This document shows positions 8,751-17,356 of a stretch of 64,000 bases of DNA, in pieces. The notes under the pieces are model-generated. The model saw nothing but the letters and a program-made list of their open reading frames with translations. It searched no databases and was not told the origin of the DNA. The position numbers and the translations under genes were made by a program. Position 1 is the stretch's first letter, and every line of letters starts with the position of its first letter. The stretch comes from an uncultured Bacteroidota bacterium (GTDB lineage: Bacteria; Bacteroidota; Bacteroidia; Chitinophagales; Chitinophagaceae), in the NCBI GenBank assembly GCA_903824665.1, contig CAIJXT010000033.1, positions 62,001 through 126,000 on the forward strand. Direction: 5' to 3'.

Positions 8751-9941
8751 ATGCGTAAATCATCCCTATTTTATCTATGTGGCCTCGTGGCAGCGATCAC
8801 CGTTGGGGTATATAGCTGCAAGAAATCAAATGGCATTGACAACAACAATGTAGTAAAGACCCCATACAGTCTGTTTTTTTCTGATACAGCAGGCGCTTTA
8901 TATGTTACCAATGACGGAAGAACCTATAGCGGTTTTTTGTTTCCACCAGACGGCAAATCATGCAGGGCTCTTGCGGTTTCCAGCAATAACATTCTCTGGG
9001 GCAAAACACATCTGTACTATAGCAACAATAATGGCAGAAACTTCAACCTTACATACGATACTGTTTCTTCATTCCCCGAGCTAAGCTGTAACGGCAGTGA
9101 GCTGAATACCAATCAGTCCATGCTCATTAATATTCCCGAGTGGAACAATAGGGTGTATACACTTTCCAACTCACCCAACGCATCAAGAAACTGGCTGGGT
9201 ATCATCTACAGCGATGCCAATGGCAATCCGCGCTCGTGGAACATGGAGGGATCTTATGATACTATGGGTGTAGGCAGGCTGCCTGTGCGTATGAAATCAT
9301 TCACAATGCTTGCCAATGGTACACTTTGTGGTTTGGCGTACTCTGGACCTGCCGACAACGACATGATCCACCACCGCAATTTTGTAAAAGCAGGCAAGGA
9401 TGAGAATGTGTACGCCAACAGGTGGAAAGAAGTTACTGCAAACCCTGACGGCATACCTTATATCCACTCTGGAAACCCTGGTGGAACACCATTGCCACCA
9501 TTTGGTTCAGCACTTACAGATACAGCGTACTGGTACCTTGGCCACTTCAATAACAGGCTCATCGCTATCGATGGAAAATGCAAGTATGGTGCCTACTATA
9601 GTGATGACCTCGGTGCGAACTGGAAAAGTTATTCTTCAGGTTTGCCTGCCAATACATCAATGCTTTGTATAGAGTCTCCATTCGAAGAGGTGTGTTTGTT
9701 GGGCACCTCCGGCAAAGGACTTTATATTCTCAACATTCATACCGGTGTCTGGGAGCCTAACAATAAAGGCCTCGGCAGCAACCTTATAGTACGCAGCATT
9801 ATAGGCAAGAGAAATGTGTACAAGAATGGTACGATCCGCAAGTTCATTTACATCGCTACCAATCAGGGTATCTATGAAAGTGCAGATGGTGGCCGTAACT
9901 GGACCAAAACAATTCAGGGCAATTTTGTAGCGGTATATTAA
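8751..9941 (+). CDS. Lipoprotein with Asp-box (BNR) beta-propeller-like repeats
   Basis: 396 residues from the ATG at 8751, chosen because it starts a signal with lipobox VGVYSCKK; the frame is open to a TTG at 8712. Asp-box-like motifs appear near the C-terminus (YYSDDLGANWKSYSSGLP, IYESADGGRNWTKT) and in weaker form earlier (YYSNNNGRNF), as in sialidase/VPS10-like propellers. Such repeats are structural and do not prove sialidase activity; no arginine triad could be assigned. Likely a surface or periplasmic binding protein. Confidence 0.75.
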   Translation: MRKSSLFYLCGLVAAITVGVYSCKKSNGIDNNNVVKTPYSLFFSDTAGALYVTNDGRTYSGFLFPPDGKSCRALAVSSNNILWGKTHLYYSNNNGRNFNLTYDTVSSFPELSCNGSELNTNQSMLINIPEWNNRVYTLSNSPNASRNWLGIIYSDANGNPRSWNMEGSYDTMGVGRLPVRMKSFTMLANGTLCGLAYSGPADNDMIHHRNFVKAGKDENVYANRWKEVTANPDGIPYIHSGNPGGTPLPPFGSALTDTAYWYLGHFNNRLIAIDGKCKYGAYYSDDLGANWKSYSSGLPANTSMLCIESPFEEVCLLGTSGKGLYILNIHTGVWEPNNKGLGSNLIVRSIIGKRNVYKNGTIRKFIYIATNQGIYESADGGRNWTKTIQGNFVAVY

Positions 9942-9947
9942 TCGCAG

Positions 9948-10334
9948 CTATCCTCCGGTTTCCTCCAGAAAATCTTCAAGGTCCCTCCTTTGTTTTTTAG
10001 TAGGATGGCCTGTTTTGCTCAGGCGCTTGCCAGTATAAAAGGTTGGCGCCAGTGCATTTATCGGTATTTTGTCTTCTTCCGGTGTGATGTCCAGGTAGTA
10101 CTTAATTGCCTCTTCATACCCCAGCCGGTTGTGTAGTAAGCCGGTTACCTGTATTGTTTTACGCCCTGCTGGTGTCTTTATTGTATATTGGTCTGCAATA
10201 TTTACGCTGCGCGATGGCTTCACCGCGGCATTGTTCATCTTCACCTTTCCGCTGTCTATCGCATCTGTAGCCTGGGTACGTGTTTTGAACTGGCGTATCG
10301 CCCACAGATATTTGTCTAATCTCGGCTTTTCCAT
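9948..10334 (-). CDS. hslR: S4-domain RNA-binding protein, HslR/Hsp15-like
   Basis: 128 residues. The N-terminal S4 domain (LDKYLWAIRQFKTRTQATDAIDSGKVKMNN, about residues 6-65) is followed by a basic tail rich in Lys/Arg. In E. coli, Hsp15 binds 50S subunits carrying stalled nascent chains and frees them for recycling. The gene converges with the BNR lipoprotein (6-base gap) and is divergent from the Nudix gene. Confidence 0.85.
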   Translation of the reverse strand: MEKPRLDKYLWAIRQFKTRTQATDAIDSGKVKMNNAAVKPSRSVNIADQYTIKTPAGRKTIQVTGLLHNRLGYEEAIKYYLDITPEEDKIPINALAPTFYTGKRLSKTGHPTKKQRRDLEDFLEETGG

Positions 10335-10431
10335 GTTGTAGTAAAATTAAGAGAATTCCGGCTAACACCTGCAAACTCAGCAAACACGAAAATCCATGTA
10401 AATATTTACACCGAAACACGCCGCTACTTTC

Positions 10432-10439
10432 TACTTTTG
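10432..10439 (+). promoter_or_regulatory. -7 promoter element for the Nudix gene
   Basis: TACTTTTG matches TAnnTTTG, in the 161-base region between hslR and the Nudix gene, about 56 bases before the ATG. Confidence 0.45.
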
Positions 10440-10495
10440 CACAAGTCTCTGCCGGTAGCATTTCGCACAGCTGACCGCAAAGTACATTGGCTATC

Positions 10496-11149
10496 ATGAA
10501 GGAAATATCTGTGCTCATAGAATGGCTGCGGCAACGACTCGGCGAGCCACTACCCGGATTGCGGGCTCAGGAGCTGATGATGGGGCGTGTGATTCCGCTG
10601 CCACGAACGGTGCCCGACAATGCGCGCCTCAGTGCGGTGCTGTGCCTGTTGTACCCGGAAAATGATGAGCTGCACATGCTGCTTATGAAGCGTATGGAAG
10701 ACCGCACCGCCCATAGCGGGCAGGTTAGTTTCCCCGGTGGCCGCTTTGAAGCCGGGGATGGCGATATGCAAACAACAGCACTCCGCGAAGCACATGAGGA
10801 AGTGGGCGTGCACCCTGCAATAGTAGATGTGGTAGGTGCACTCACCCCGTTGTACATACCCGTCAGCAACTTTAACGTGTTTCCCTATGTGGGCTTTGTC
10901 AATCATCGGCCCGATCTGAACCTGAACAGGCATGAGGTATCTCACGTTATAGCTGCACCACTCAGCGATCTGCTGCACGACGGCCGCAAAACTGTAGCCG
11001 ATGTTTCCTCCCCCATTATGCCCGGGCTGATACGGAATGTACGCGCCTATCGCCTCGACGACGGCACCATAATCTGGGGTGCAACAGCCATGATCATCAG
11101 CGAGCTGGAAACAATACTGAAGGAATTTGCAGGGAACGGCACCTCATAA
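10496..11149 (+). CDS. Nudix hydrolase, CoA-pyrophosphatase (NudL) type
   Basis: 217 residues from the ATG at 10496; an in-frame TTG at 10487 is less likely. The Nudix box is present (GGRFEAGDGDMQTTALREAH then EEVGV), preceded by LMKRMEDRTAHSGQVSFPGG, the signature that marks the CoA pyrophosphatase branch. Expected reaction: CoA or CoA derivatives to 3',5'-ADP plus 4'-phosphopantetheine, with Mg or Mn. It stands upstream of dxr with its own promoter; 122 bases separate them. Confidence 0.88.
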   Translation: MKEISVLIEWLRQRLGEPLPGLRAQELMMGRVIPLPRTVPDNARLSAVLCLLYPENDELHMLLMKRMEDRTAHSGQVSFPGGRFEAGDGDMQTTALREAHEEVGVHPAIVDVVGALTPLYIPVSNFNVFPYVGFVNHRPDLNLNRHEVSHVIAAPLSDLLHDGRKTVADVSSPIMPGLIRNVRAYRLDDGTIIWGATAMIISELETILKEFAGNGTS

Positions 11150-11233
11150 TTAAAAAATGACCCTAATTCAGGAAAAGCGCATTTCGGGCGTGTTTTCCTT
11201 TTTCTTTTTAACTTTTTAGCTTTTTCTTTTTAA

Positions 11234-11241
11234 TACCTTTG
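11234..11241 (+). promoter_or_regulatory. -7 promoter element for dxr
   Basis: TACCTTTG matches TAnnTTTG exactly. A T-rich TTTTTAGC segment lies about 20 bases upstream, and the dxr ATG about 30 bases downstream. Confidence 0.6.
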
Positions 11242-11271
11242 GGGTTCTGTAAATTTTTTTAAAAGAGGGGC

Positions 11272-12441
11272 ATGAAGCGTATAGCGATATTGGGGTCAAC
11301 GGGTTCGATCGGCACACAGGCTTTGGAAGTGGTGTCGGCAAATCCGGGGCTGTTGCAGGTAGAGGTGCTGAGCGCCCACCGCAACAGTGCATTGCTCATA
11401 GAGCAGGCCAAAAAATTTAAGCCCAATGCGGTTGTAGTAACCGATGAAACCAAGTACAAGGAAGTAAAGGACGCATTGCTTATGCTGCCCATAAAGGTAT
11501 TTTCGGGTCACCAGGCCCTTGCCGATGTGGTACAATGGGACACTGTAGATATAGTACTGGGAGCCATAGTGGGCTTTGCTGGCCTGCACTCTATACTTGC
11601 AGCCATTGATGCGGGCAAACGAATAGCGCTCGCCAACAAAGAAACACTGGTTGTAGCCGGCGAGCTGGTGATGAAACGCGCAACAGAAAAAAGAGCTGCT
11701 ATCATTCCGGTTGACAGCGAACACTCGGCCATATTTCAGTGCCTGGTGGGTGAAGATCTGAATACCGTAGACAAAGTAATACTTACGGCTTCAGGCGGGC
11801 CATTTCTGGGTCGCAAACCTAACTACCTGGTGAATGTAAAGGCATCGCACGCACTGCAGCACCCCAACTGGTCTATGGGTGCCAAAATATCGATAGATAG
11901 TGCGACATTGATGAATAAGGGACTGGAGATGATAGAGGCCAAATGGCTCTTTGGCCTGCGCAATGAGCAGGTTGATGTGATAGTACATCCGCAATCTGTG
12001 ATACACAGCATGGTACAGTTTACTGATGGGTCTGTAAAATCGCAGATGGGCTTGCCCGATATGAAATTGCCCATACAATATGCGCTGGCATACCCTGTGC
12101 GCCTGCCCAACAATTACAAGCGTGTAGACTTCAGAGAACATAACAAGCTCACCTTTGAGCCGGCAGACTACAAAACATTCCGCAACCTGGCCATCGCAAA
12201 AGACGCAATGTACCGTGGCGGTAATGCGCCCTGCGTGCTCAATGCAGCCAACGAAGTGATGGTACATGCTTTCCTGCAAAACAAAGTAGGCTTTCTGGAA
12301 ATGAGTGATATGATAGAGAAAACGCTTGAAAGCGTTTCCTTCATTGAACATCCCGAACTGGACGACTACCACAACAGCGATACCGAAGCCAGAGAATATG
12401 CTGCCGAATTTGTGAAGAAAAGCCAGCTGTCTATGTACTAA
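11272..12441 (+). CDS. dxr: 1-deoxy-D-xylulose 5-phosphate reductoisomerase
   Basis: 389 residues, the usual length. Converts DXP to MEP with NADPH, the first committed step of the MEP isoprenoid pathway, in the cytoplasm. Visible: the NADPH loop GSTGSIGTQALEVV at the N-terminus, the ANKETLVVAGELV segment, the metal/substrate region VDSEHSAIFQCL, the ASGGPF loop, and HPNWSMGAKISIDSATLMNK. Followed by rseP, an adjacency common in Bacteroidota. Confidence 0.97.
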   Translation: MKRIAILGSTGSIGTQALEVVSANPGLLQVEVLSAHRNSALLIEQAKKFKPNAVVVTDETKYKEVKDALLMLPIKVFSGHQALADVVQWDTVDIVLGAIVGFAGLHSILAAIDAGKRIALANKETLVVAGELVMKRATEKRAAIIPVDSEHSAIFQCLVGEDLNTVDKVILTASGGPFLGRKPNYLVNVKASHALQHPNWSMGAKISIDSATLMNKGLEMIEAKWLFGLRNEQVDVIVHPQSVIHSMVQFTDGSVKSQMGLPDMKLPIQYALAYPVRLPNNYKRVDFREHNKLTFEPADYKTFRNLAIAKDAMYRGGNAPCVLNAANEVMVHAFLQNKVGFLEMSDMIEKTLESVSFIEHPELDDYHNSDTEAREYAAEFVKKSQLSMY

Positions 12442-12520
12442 CGGTACTGCCGCACTATACTGGCAGCCAAATACAACATCAATTACAAAAAAACCGCCGG
12501 TCGCTTTCAACCATCAATCC

Positions 12521-12585
12521 GACACTATCTACTAACGACTATCTACTTTTTACTTTCGACTAACGACTTTATACTATCTACTAAA
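12521..12585 (+). repeat. Short ACT/TAC-rich direct repeats upstream of rseP
   Basis: The units ACTATCTACTAACGACT and ACTTTCGACTAACGACTTT recur with small changes up to three bases before rseP. The same word set occurs in reverse orientation at 23335-23390. Confidence 0.6.
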
Positions 12586-12587
12586 AA

Positions 12588-13970
12588 ATGCATTTAGACA
12601 CCATACTTTTAATGTCAGGCACCACTGTAAAGGTGTTGCAATTGTTCGTAGCCTTGTCATTGCTCATTGTACTGCATGAGTTCGGGCATTACTTTTTTGC
12701 CCGCCTTTTCAAAACGAGGGTTGAGAAGTTCTACCTCTTTTTCGACTTTCTTTTTCCGTTCTCCGGTCTGCTCAATTTTTCATTGTTCAAAAAGACAAAA
12801 GGCGATACAGAATATGGCATAGGATGGTTTCCGCTGGGTGGTTACGTGAAAATAGCCGGAATGGTTGATGAAAGCATGGACAAGGAGCAGATGGCATTGC
12901 CACCTCAGCCATGGGAGTACCGCAGCAAGAAGCCATACCAGCGCCTGTTTATCATGCTGGGTGGTATTATCGTAAACGTACTGCTGGCCATAGTGATCTA
13001 TATTGCCGTGTTCAGTATTTATGGAGAGGAATACCTGCCCGCACAGGCCGCAAAATACGGTATTGCAGTAGATAGCTCGGCAAAAGTGATGGGTCTGCGT
13101 AATGGCGATATGATCAAGGCTATAGACGGCGTACCGGTTACCCGTTTCGAGCGCATTGTATCGGCAATAGTACTCGACGAAGCAAAAGTGATACAGGTAG
13201 AGCGCGACGGTCAGAATGTAAATGTTCCTGTTACAGAAGGCACCGTTCATTCTATTGTCACAGGCACTAAGGGTTCATTCATTACCCCGCGTATGCCTAT
13301 CGTAGTTGATGATGTGACGAAAGGCACACAAGCATTCACCATGGGCCTGAAAAAGGGTGATAGTGTTATTGCTATGAATGGCATTCCTACTCCCTTCTAT
13401 GATCAGTACGATAGTATAAAACGCACTATTGCCGGCCAACCGGTAACGCTTACCGTGATCAGGAACAACCAACCAATGGAGCTGAAAGGCACCATGCCCG
13501 CCGATAAGATATTGGGCTTCTACCGTGTGATGGATGTCGACAGGTTCTTTGCACTGGAACAGATCAAGTATGGCCCTATACAGGCAATAGGCAAGGGTGT
13601 AACTTACACCTACGACCAGTTTGGCAATTACATCCGTCAGTTCAAGCTGATGTTTACCTCTAAGGAGATTAAGACCAGCGAAAGTCTGGGTGGCATCATC
13701 AGCTTTGGCAAAATATTCCCTGCTGAGTTCGATATGCAGCGGTTCCTGATGCTTACCGCATTCGTTTCCATTATCCTCGCTTTCATGAATCTGCTACCCA
13801 TTCCCGGTCTCGATGGCGGGTATGTGATCTTCCTGCTTTGGGAAATGATCACCGGCAAGCAGGTGAGTGAAAAAGTGATGGAACGCGCTACAACCGTGGG
13901 TCTCATTCTGCTCCTTACACTGATGGTGTACGCCAACGGCCTGGATATCTTCAGGCTGTTCAAGAACTAA
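12588..13970 (+). CDS. rseP: Site-2 protease RseP-like intramembrane zinc protease
   Basis: 460 residues. The active site HEFGH sits in the first membrane helix (about residue 30). The second metal/substrate motif NLLPIPGLDGGY is near the C-terminus, and two PDZ-like segments lie between (VMGLRNGDMIKAIDG and FTMGLKKGDSVIAMNG). The family cleaves anti-sigma factors and leftover signal peptides within the inner membrane. A second ATG at 12612 is also possible. Probably co-expressed with dxr, though the 146-base gap holds a repeat tract that could carry a separate promoter. Confidence 0.94.
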   Translation: MHLDTILLMSGTTVKVLQLFVALSLLIVLHEFGHYFFARLFKTRVEKFYLFFDFLFPFSGLLNFSLFKKTKGDTEYGIGWFPLGGYVKIAGMVDESMDKEQMALPPQPWEYRSKKPYQRLFIMLGGIIVNVLLAIVIYIAVFSIYGEEYLPAQAAKYGIAVDSSAKVMGLRNGDMIKAIDGVPVTRFERIVSAIVLDEAKVIQVERDGQNVNVPVTEGTVHSIVTGTKGSFITPRMPIVVDDVTKGTQAFTMGLKKGDSVIAMNGIPTPFYDQYDSIKRTIAGQPVTLTVIRNNQPMELKGTMPADKILGFYRVMDVDRFFALEQIKYGPIQAIGKGVTYTYDQFGNYIRQFKLMFTSKEIKTSESLGGIISFGKIFPAEFDMQRFLMLTAFVSIILAFMNLLPIPGLDGGYVIFLLWEMITGKQVSEKVMERATTVGLILLLTLMVYANGLDIFRLFKN

Positions 13971-14056
13971 GGCAGCAGGTACTATAGTCATTTGGTGTCC
14001 GATACCGGGGCAGTAACGCAGATGCACCAGATTGGCTTTTTTGTATATTGCGGTTC

Positions 14057-15199
14057 ATGCAACTCCCACAAAAACACTCGAACACCGGCACCAGCATTTT
14101 TGCTGTAATGAGCGGTCTGGCAACGCAGCACAATGCCATAAACCTGTCGCAGGGATTTCCGGATTTCAATATCGACGACCGCCTCGCAGCCGCACTGAGC
14201 GAGGCTGCAATGAAGGGATACAACCAGTACGCGCCAATGCCAGGGCTACCCATGTTCAGAAACGCCATTTGCGCCGATCTCAAAACACGATATGGTGTTA
14301 GTGTAGACCCTGATACAGAGCTGACCATAACCCCGGGAGCTACATACGGGATCTTTACTGCATTCACAGCAATACTTGTACCCGGCGACGAAGTGATAGT
14401 GCTGGAACCTGCCTATGACAGCTATGTTCCCAATATAGAAACCAATGGCGCCAGGGCTGTGGTTGTGCCGCTAATGGCACCAGGCTTTGGAGTAGATTGG
14501 GACAGGGTAAAAGCAACGGTATCCCCACGAACCAAAGCCATTATTGTAAACACGCCACACAATCCCACAGGGGCTGTGTGGAGCATGGACGATTGGAACC
14601 AACTGGCTGCCATAGTGCGTGATACCGATATTTTCATTCTGTCTGACGAGGTGTATGAGCAGCTCATCTTCGACGGTGGCCGCCACTACAGTGTACTGCA
14701 GCACGATGAGTTGCGGGCCCGTAGTTTTGCGCTATATTCATTTGGCAAAGTATTCAACAACACCGGCTGGAAAATGGGTTATTGCGTTGCCCCACCAGCC
14801 TTCACACAGGCGTTCAGGCGCATACACCAGTTTCTGTGCTTCTCTGTAAACACCCCAGCTCAATATGCGCTTACACAGCACCTGGCAGACAAACTGCAAC
14901 CTATTCATGAGGTAATGCAGGCAAAACGCGACCTATTCCTTTCACTCCTATCTGACACCCCTTTTACCATTCACCAACCCGCTCGTGGCAGCTATTTTCA
15001 GGTAGCCAGCTATGAACGAATCAGTGATCTGCCTGACAAGGAGTTCGCCATCTGGCTGACCGAAAACTATGGTGTAGCCACCATACCGCTAAGTGCCTTT
15101 TATAGCAACGGTCATGATGATAAACTGATCCGGTTCTGCTTTGCCAAGAAGGAGGAAACACTCACAGAAGCCGCCGCCAGACTACGACAGGTGCGATAG
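14057..15199 (+). CDS. PLP-dependent aminotransferase (methionine/kynurenine aminotransferase type)
   Basis: 380 residues from the ATG at 14057; an in-frame TTG at 14048 is less likely. Class I/II fold: NLSQGFPDFNID at the N-terminus, ITPGATYGIF, NTPHNPTGAVW, the DEVYEQLIF segment, and the PLP-binding lysine in SFGKVFNNTGWKMGY. This combination fits the YbdL/CCBL-like methionine aminotransferases, which move an amino group from Met or aromatic amino acids to keto acids. The exact donor cannot be fixed from sequence. Ends before a strong shared terminator. Confidence 0.88.
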   Translation: MQLPQKHSNTGTSIFAVMSGLATQHNAINLSQGFPDFNIDDRLAAALSEAAMKGYNQYAPMPGLPMFRNAICADLKTRYGVSVDPDTELTITPGATYGIFTAFTAILVPGDEVIVLEPAYDSYVPNIETNGARAVVVPLMAPGFGVDWDRVKATVSPRTKAIIVNTPHNPTGAVWSMDDWNQLAAIVRDTDIFILSDEVYEQLIFDGGRHYSVLQHDELRARSFALYSFGKVFNNTGWKMGYCVAPPAFTQAFRRIHQFLCFSVNTPAQYALTQHLADKLQPIHEVMQAKRDLFLSLLSDTPFTIHQPARGSYFQVASYERISDLPDKEFAIWLTENYGVATIPLSAFYSNGHDDKLIRFCFAKKEETLTEAAARLRQVR

Positions 15200-15229
15200 T
15201 TGAGGTAATCTACATTTCCTTAAAACAAC

Positions 15230-15260
15230 AAGGGCTGTCGCTTTGAAACGACAGCCCTTT
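15230..15260. terminator. Bidirectional terminator
   Basis: AAGGGCTGTCG and CGACAGCCCTT form an 11-bp perfect stem around CTTTGAAA. A T-run follows on the + strand and AAAACAACAA precedes it, so it can serve both the aminotransferase (+) and the converging DUF3857 gene (-). Confidence 0.85.
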
Positions 15261-15280
15261 TACAATTCGGTATTATTGAA

Positions 15281-17347
15281 CTATTTTTTTACCAGCACCA
15301 GCATTACATTGTTGAAATCGGCGGCGGTATTGTATACCTGGCGGAAACGTTCAAACTCGAACACCGGGAAGTGCAACTGAGCATAAGACTCATTGACTGT
15401 AATGATCATCTTGTCACCATTTTTATTATCCTTTACAAGTTGATAATCAGCATTGAAGCTGATCACATTGTCCAGATTGCCATTCAGATAATCTGCATTC
15501 AGCCTTACCGCATCAGGGTTGAGTATTTTGTATCCTTTGGGGATGTTTATAGTAATAGTGCGGCGGAATGAGTGCGGGTATTGCAGGTCTACCGGCATAA
15601 TCCGCTGGCGCTCTTCATAAATATCTTCCTGCTCACCTATCAGCGAACCTACTTTTACCAGATATCTATTGCCGGCCTTGTTGACCAGCGAAGACAATGT
15701 TGCGGATGCATACAGTGTAAGCGGCTTGCCAGTGTAGTAGTTAGACACATCGTCGTTAGAGAAAGTATAACTGGTGACTTCACCCGGGTTGCTCGTCAAC
15801 TCCAGGATACCATTTACATACTTCTTCATATTCTCCGGGCGTACAAATGGCAATTGAGTACGGATACCGGCCGAAGACATACCATACCACTCATGCGATA
15901 CATCGACCCTTGCGTCCATGTCCTTGGTAAACGATACCGAAGCATGCAGATCATGCCTGTTTTCGCTTGCCGGCAATGGCGTTATACGCCTTACTTTGTA
16001 AAGCGGTCCGTTGGGTTCACCCTTCTGCGGAATAGTACAGAAAATGCCCTTGCTCGCAGCTACTTCTTCAGGCACTATGGGGAAGCGCAGTGATATAGCC
16101 GTAGGGCTGAGGAATTTTTTCTGATTGGGGAAGTAGATCAGCGTATAGTTCAGTCCGCGCCAGCTTTCAAACGCAGCATCGATATGAATTTCGCTACGAT
16201 CCCATGCCCATCCTATTTCGTGTTTTACACCAGCTTGTGTTAAGCATGCCGCAAACAGGCGGATGTATCCTTTGTAGCTTGCGGCTCTTTTGGCGAGGAT
16301 GGTGTCTACAACATCGCGCATGTCTTCGTAACCGGCAGAATAAACAGACATGGAACGCCTCTCGCGCGCGGCGATTACTTCCTTACGCTCTTCATAGCCA
16401 ACATACGGATACAGTACGATCTTCTTCTTTATACCCTGCTCTATCTTGCGAATGTTCGTCATTTCGTCGCCATTGGCAAGTACACCCAACTCCGATAAAA
16501 ACTCATTTACAGCACCGCGCTCTTTGGCCGTCAACTTGTAATTTTCGTCGAACAGTTTGCGGGCAAGGTTGTTGTATGTATTCAGCTTTATCTTCTCCTC
16601 GTTGTCATTGTTATAATAGCTCACACGGTATTCAAACGCCATTGTGTGCAGATCGTAGAAACTGTTCTTCTCCTTAAGCAAAGCCGGTATGTCGTTGATC
16701 TCTGCCTTGTATTGCAGGCGATTGTTCATCAGCTCAGGCGTAAGGTCCGGAAAACCATTGTGAGCCTTACCTTCCACTACCATATTCTTGCGGTAAGAAA
16801 GCAGGAATCGTGTTTTCGCAACGGGAATATCAAACTGAAACTCCTCGTTACCAAAATTGTCATTCGGATTGATCTCTTTCACCAGATACTCGATCTCCGA
16901 ATTCTTTTCTACTCCCTCCATTGGCAATACAACCACATAATGCCCTTCGTCGTTCATGCCAATCAGGATTCGGTGCTTGTCAATAACACTGATTTTACCT
17001 GAAGGAGAAATGGTACGAGCCCTGATTGTTGGCACCTTGGTACCCAGCTTCAGCGGTATACCTACAGTGCTATAACGGGCAATACCACGGCTGTCGAGTA
17101 CCTTGATAAGCACATGTTTGGTAGAATGTTTTACGATATGTCCACCTTCAACCCGGTAATCGATTTTAACTTCATTGAGCAACATAACAGCGGGCTGTGT
17201 AGCATGCTCAGGAGGTACAGGGTGAACTATAGGCGTGTCGGCCCATTCCACCCATCTCGGGTTTTGCTGGAGGTATAGTTTTTTCTGAGCAGTAACCGTA
17301 AGTGCCACTACAGAAAACAGGATAACTAATGCAGAGATTTTTTTCAT
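15281..17347 (-). CDS. DUF3857 protein with degenerate transglutaminase-like domain
   Basis: 688 residues. Signal peptide (ends ALTVTAQ), then a DUF3857 beta domain (about 50-270), a transglutaminase-like segment (about 350-430) and a C-terminal beta region. Aligned by eye with its neighbour, the Cys position (GDC) reads ASY, the His position is Asn, and the Asp position is Pro, so the Cys-His-Asp triad appears lost. I therefore expect a non-catalytic binding or scaffold role in the periplasm or at the surface. Lies 9 bases downstream of the active paralogue, so likely co-transcribed with it. Confidence 0.85.
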   Translation of the reverse strand: MKKISALVILFSVVALTVTAQKKLYLQQNPRWVEWADTPIVHPVPPEHATQPAVMLLNEVKIDYRVEGGHIVKHSTKHVLIKVLDSRGIARYSTVGIPLKLGTKVPTIRARTISPSGKISVIDKHRILIGMNDEGHYVVVLPMEGVEKNSEIEYLVKEINPNDNFGNEEFQFDIPVAKTRFLLSYRKNMVVEGKAHNGFPDLTPELMNNRLQYKAEINDIPALLKEKNSFYDLHTMAFEYRVSYYNNDNEEKIKLNTYNNLARKLFDENYKLTAKERGAVNEFLSELGVLANGDEMTNIRKIEQGIKKKIVLYPYVGYEERKEVIAARERRSMSVYSAGYEDMRDVVDTILAKRAASYKGYIRLFAACLTQAGVKHEIGWAWDRSEIHIDAAFESWRGLNYTLIYFPNQKKFLSPTAISLRFPIVPEEVAASKGIFCTIPQKGEPNGPLYKVRRITPLPASENRHDLHASVSFTKDMDARVDVSHEWYGMSSAGIRTQLPFVRPENMKKYVNGILELTSNPGEVTSYTFSNDDVSNYYTGKPLTLYASATLSSLVNKAGNRYLVKVGSLIGEQEDIYEERQRIMPVDLQYPHSFRRTITINIPKGYKILNPDAVRLNADYLNGNLDNVISFNADYQLVKDNKNGDKMIITVNESYAQLHFPVFEFERFRQVYNTAADFNNVMLVLVKK

Positions 17348-17356
17348 ATAGCCTTA

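Noticed and set aside
9948-10341. Coding on the + strand opposite hslR
   Set aside because: The - strand S4 domain is clear; the + frame is its shadow.
11791-12510. Antisense 239-residue ORF opposite dxr
   Set aside because: Overlaps the conserved dxr sequence; no motif.
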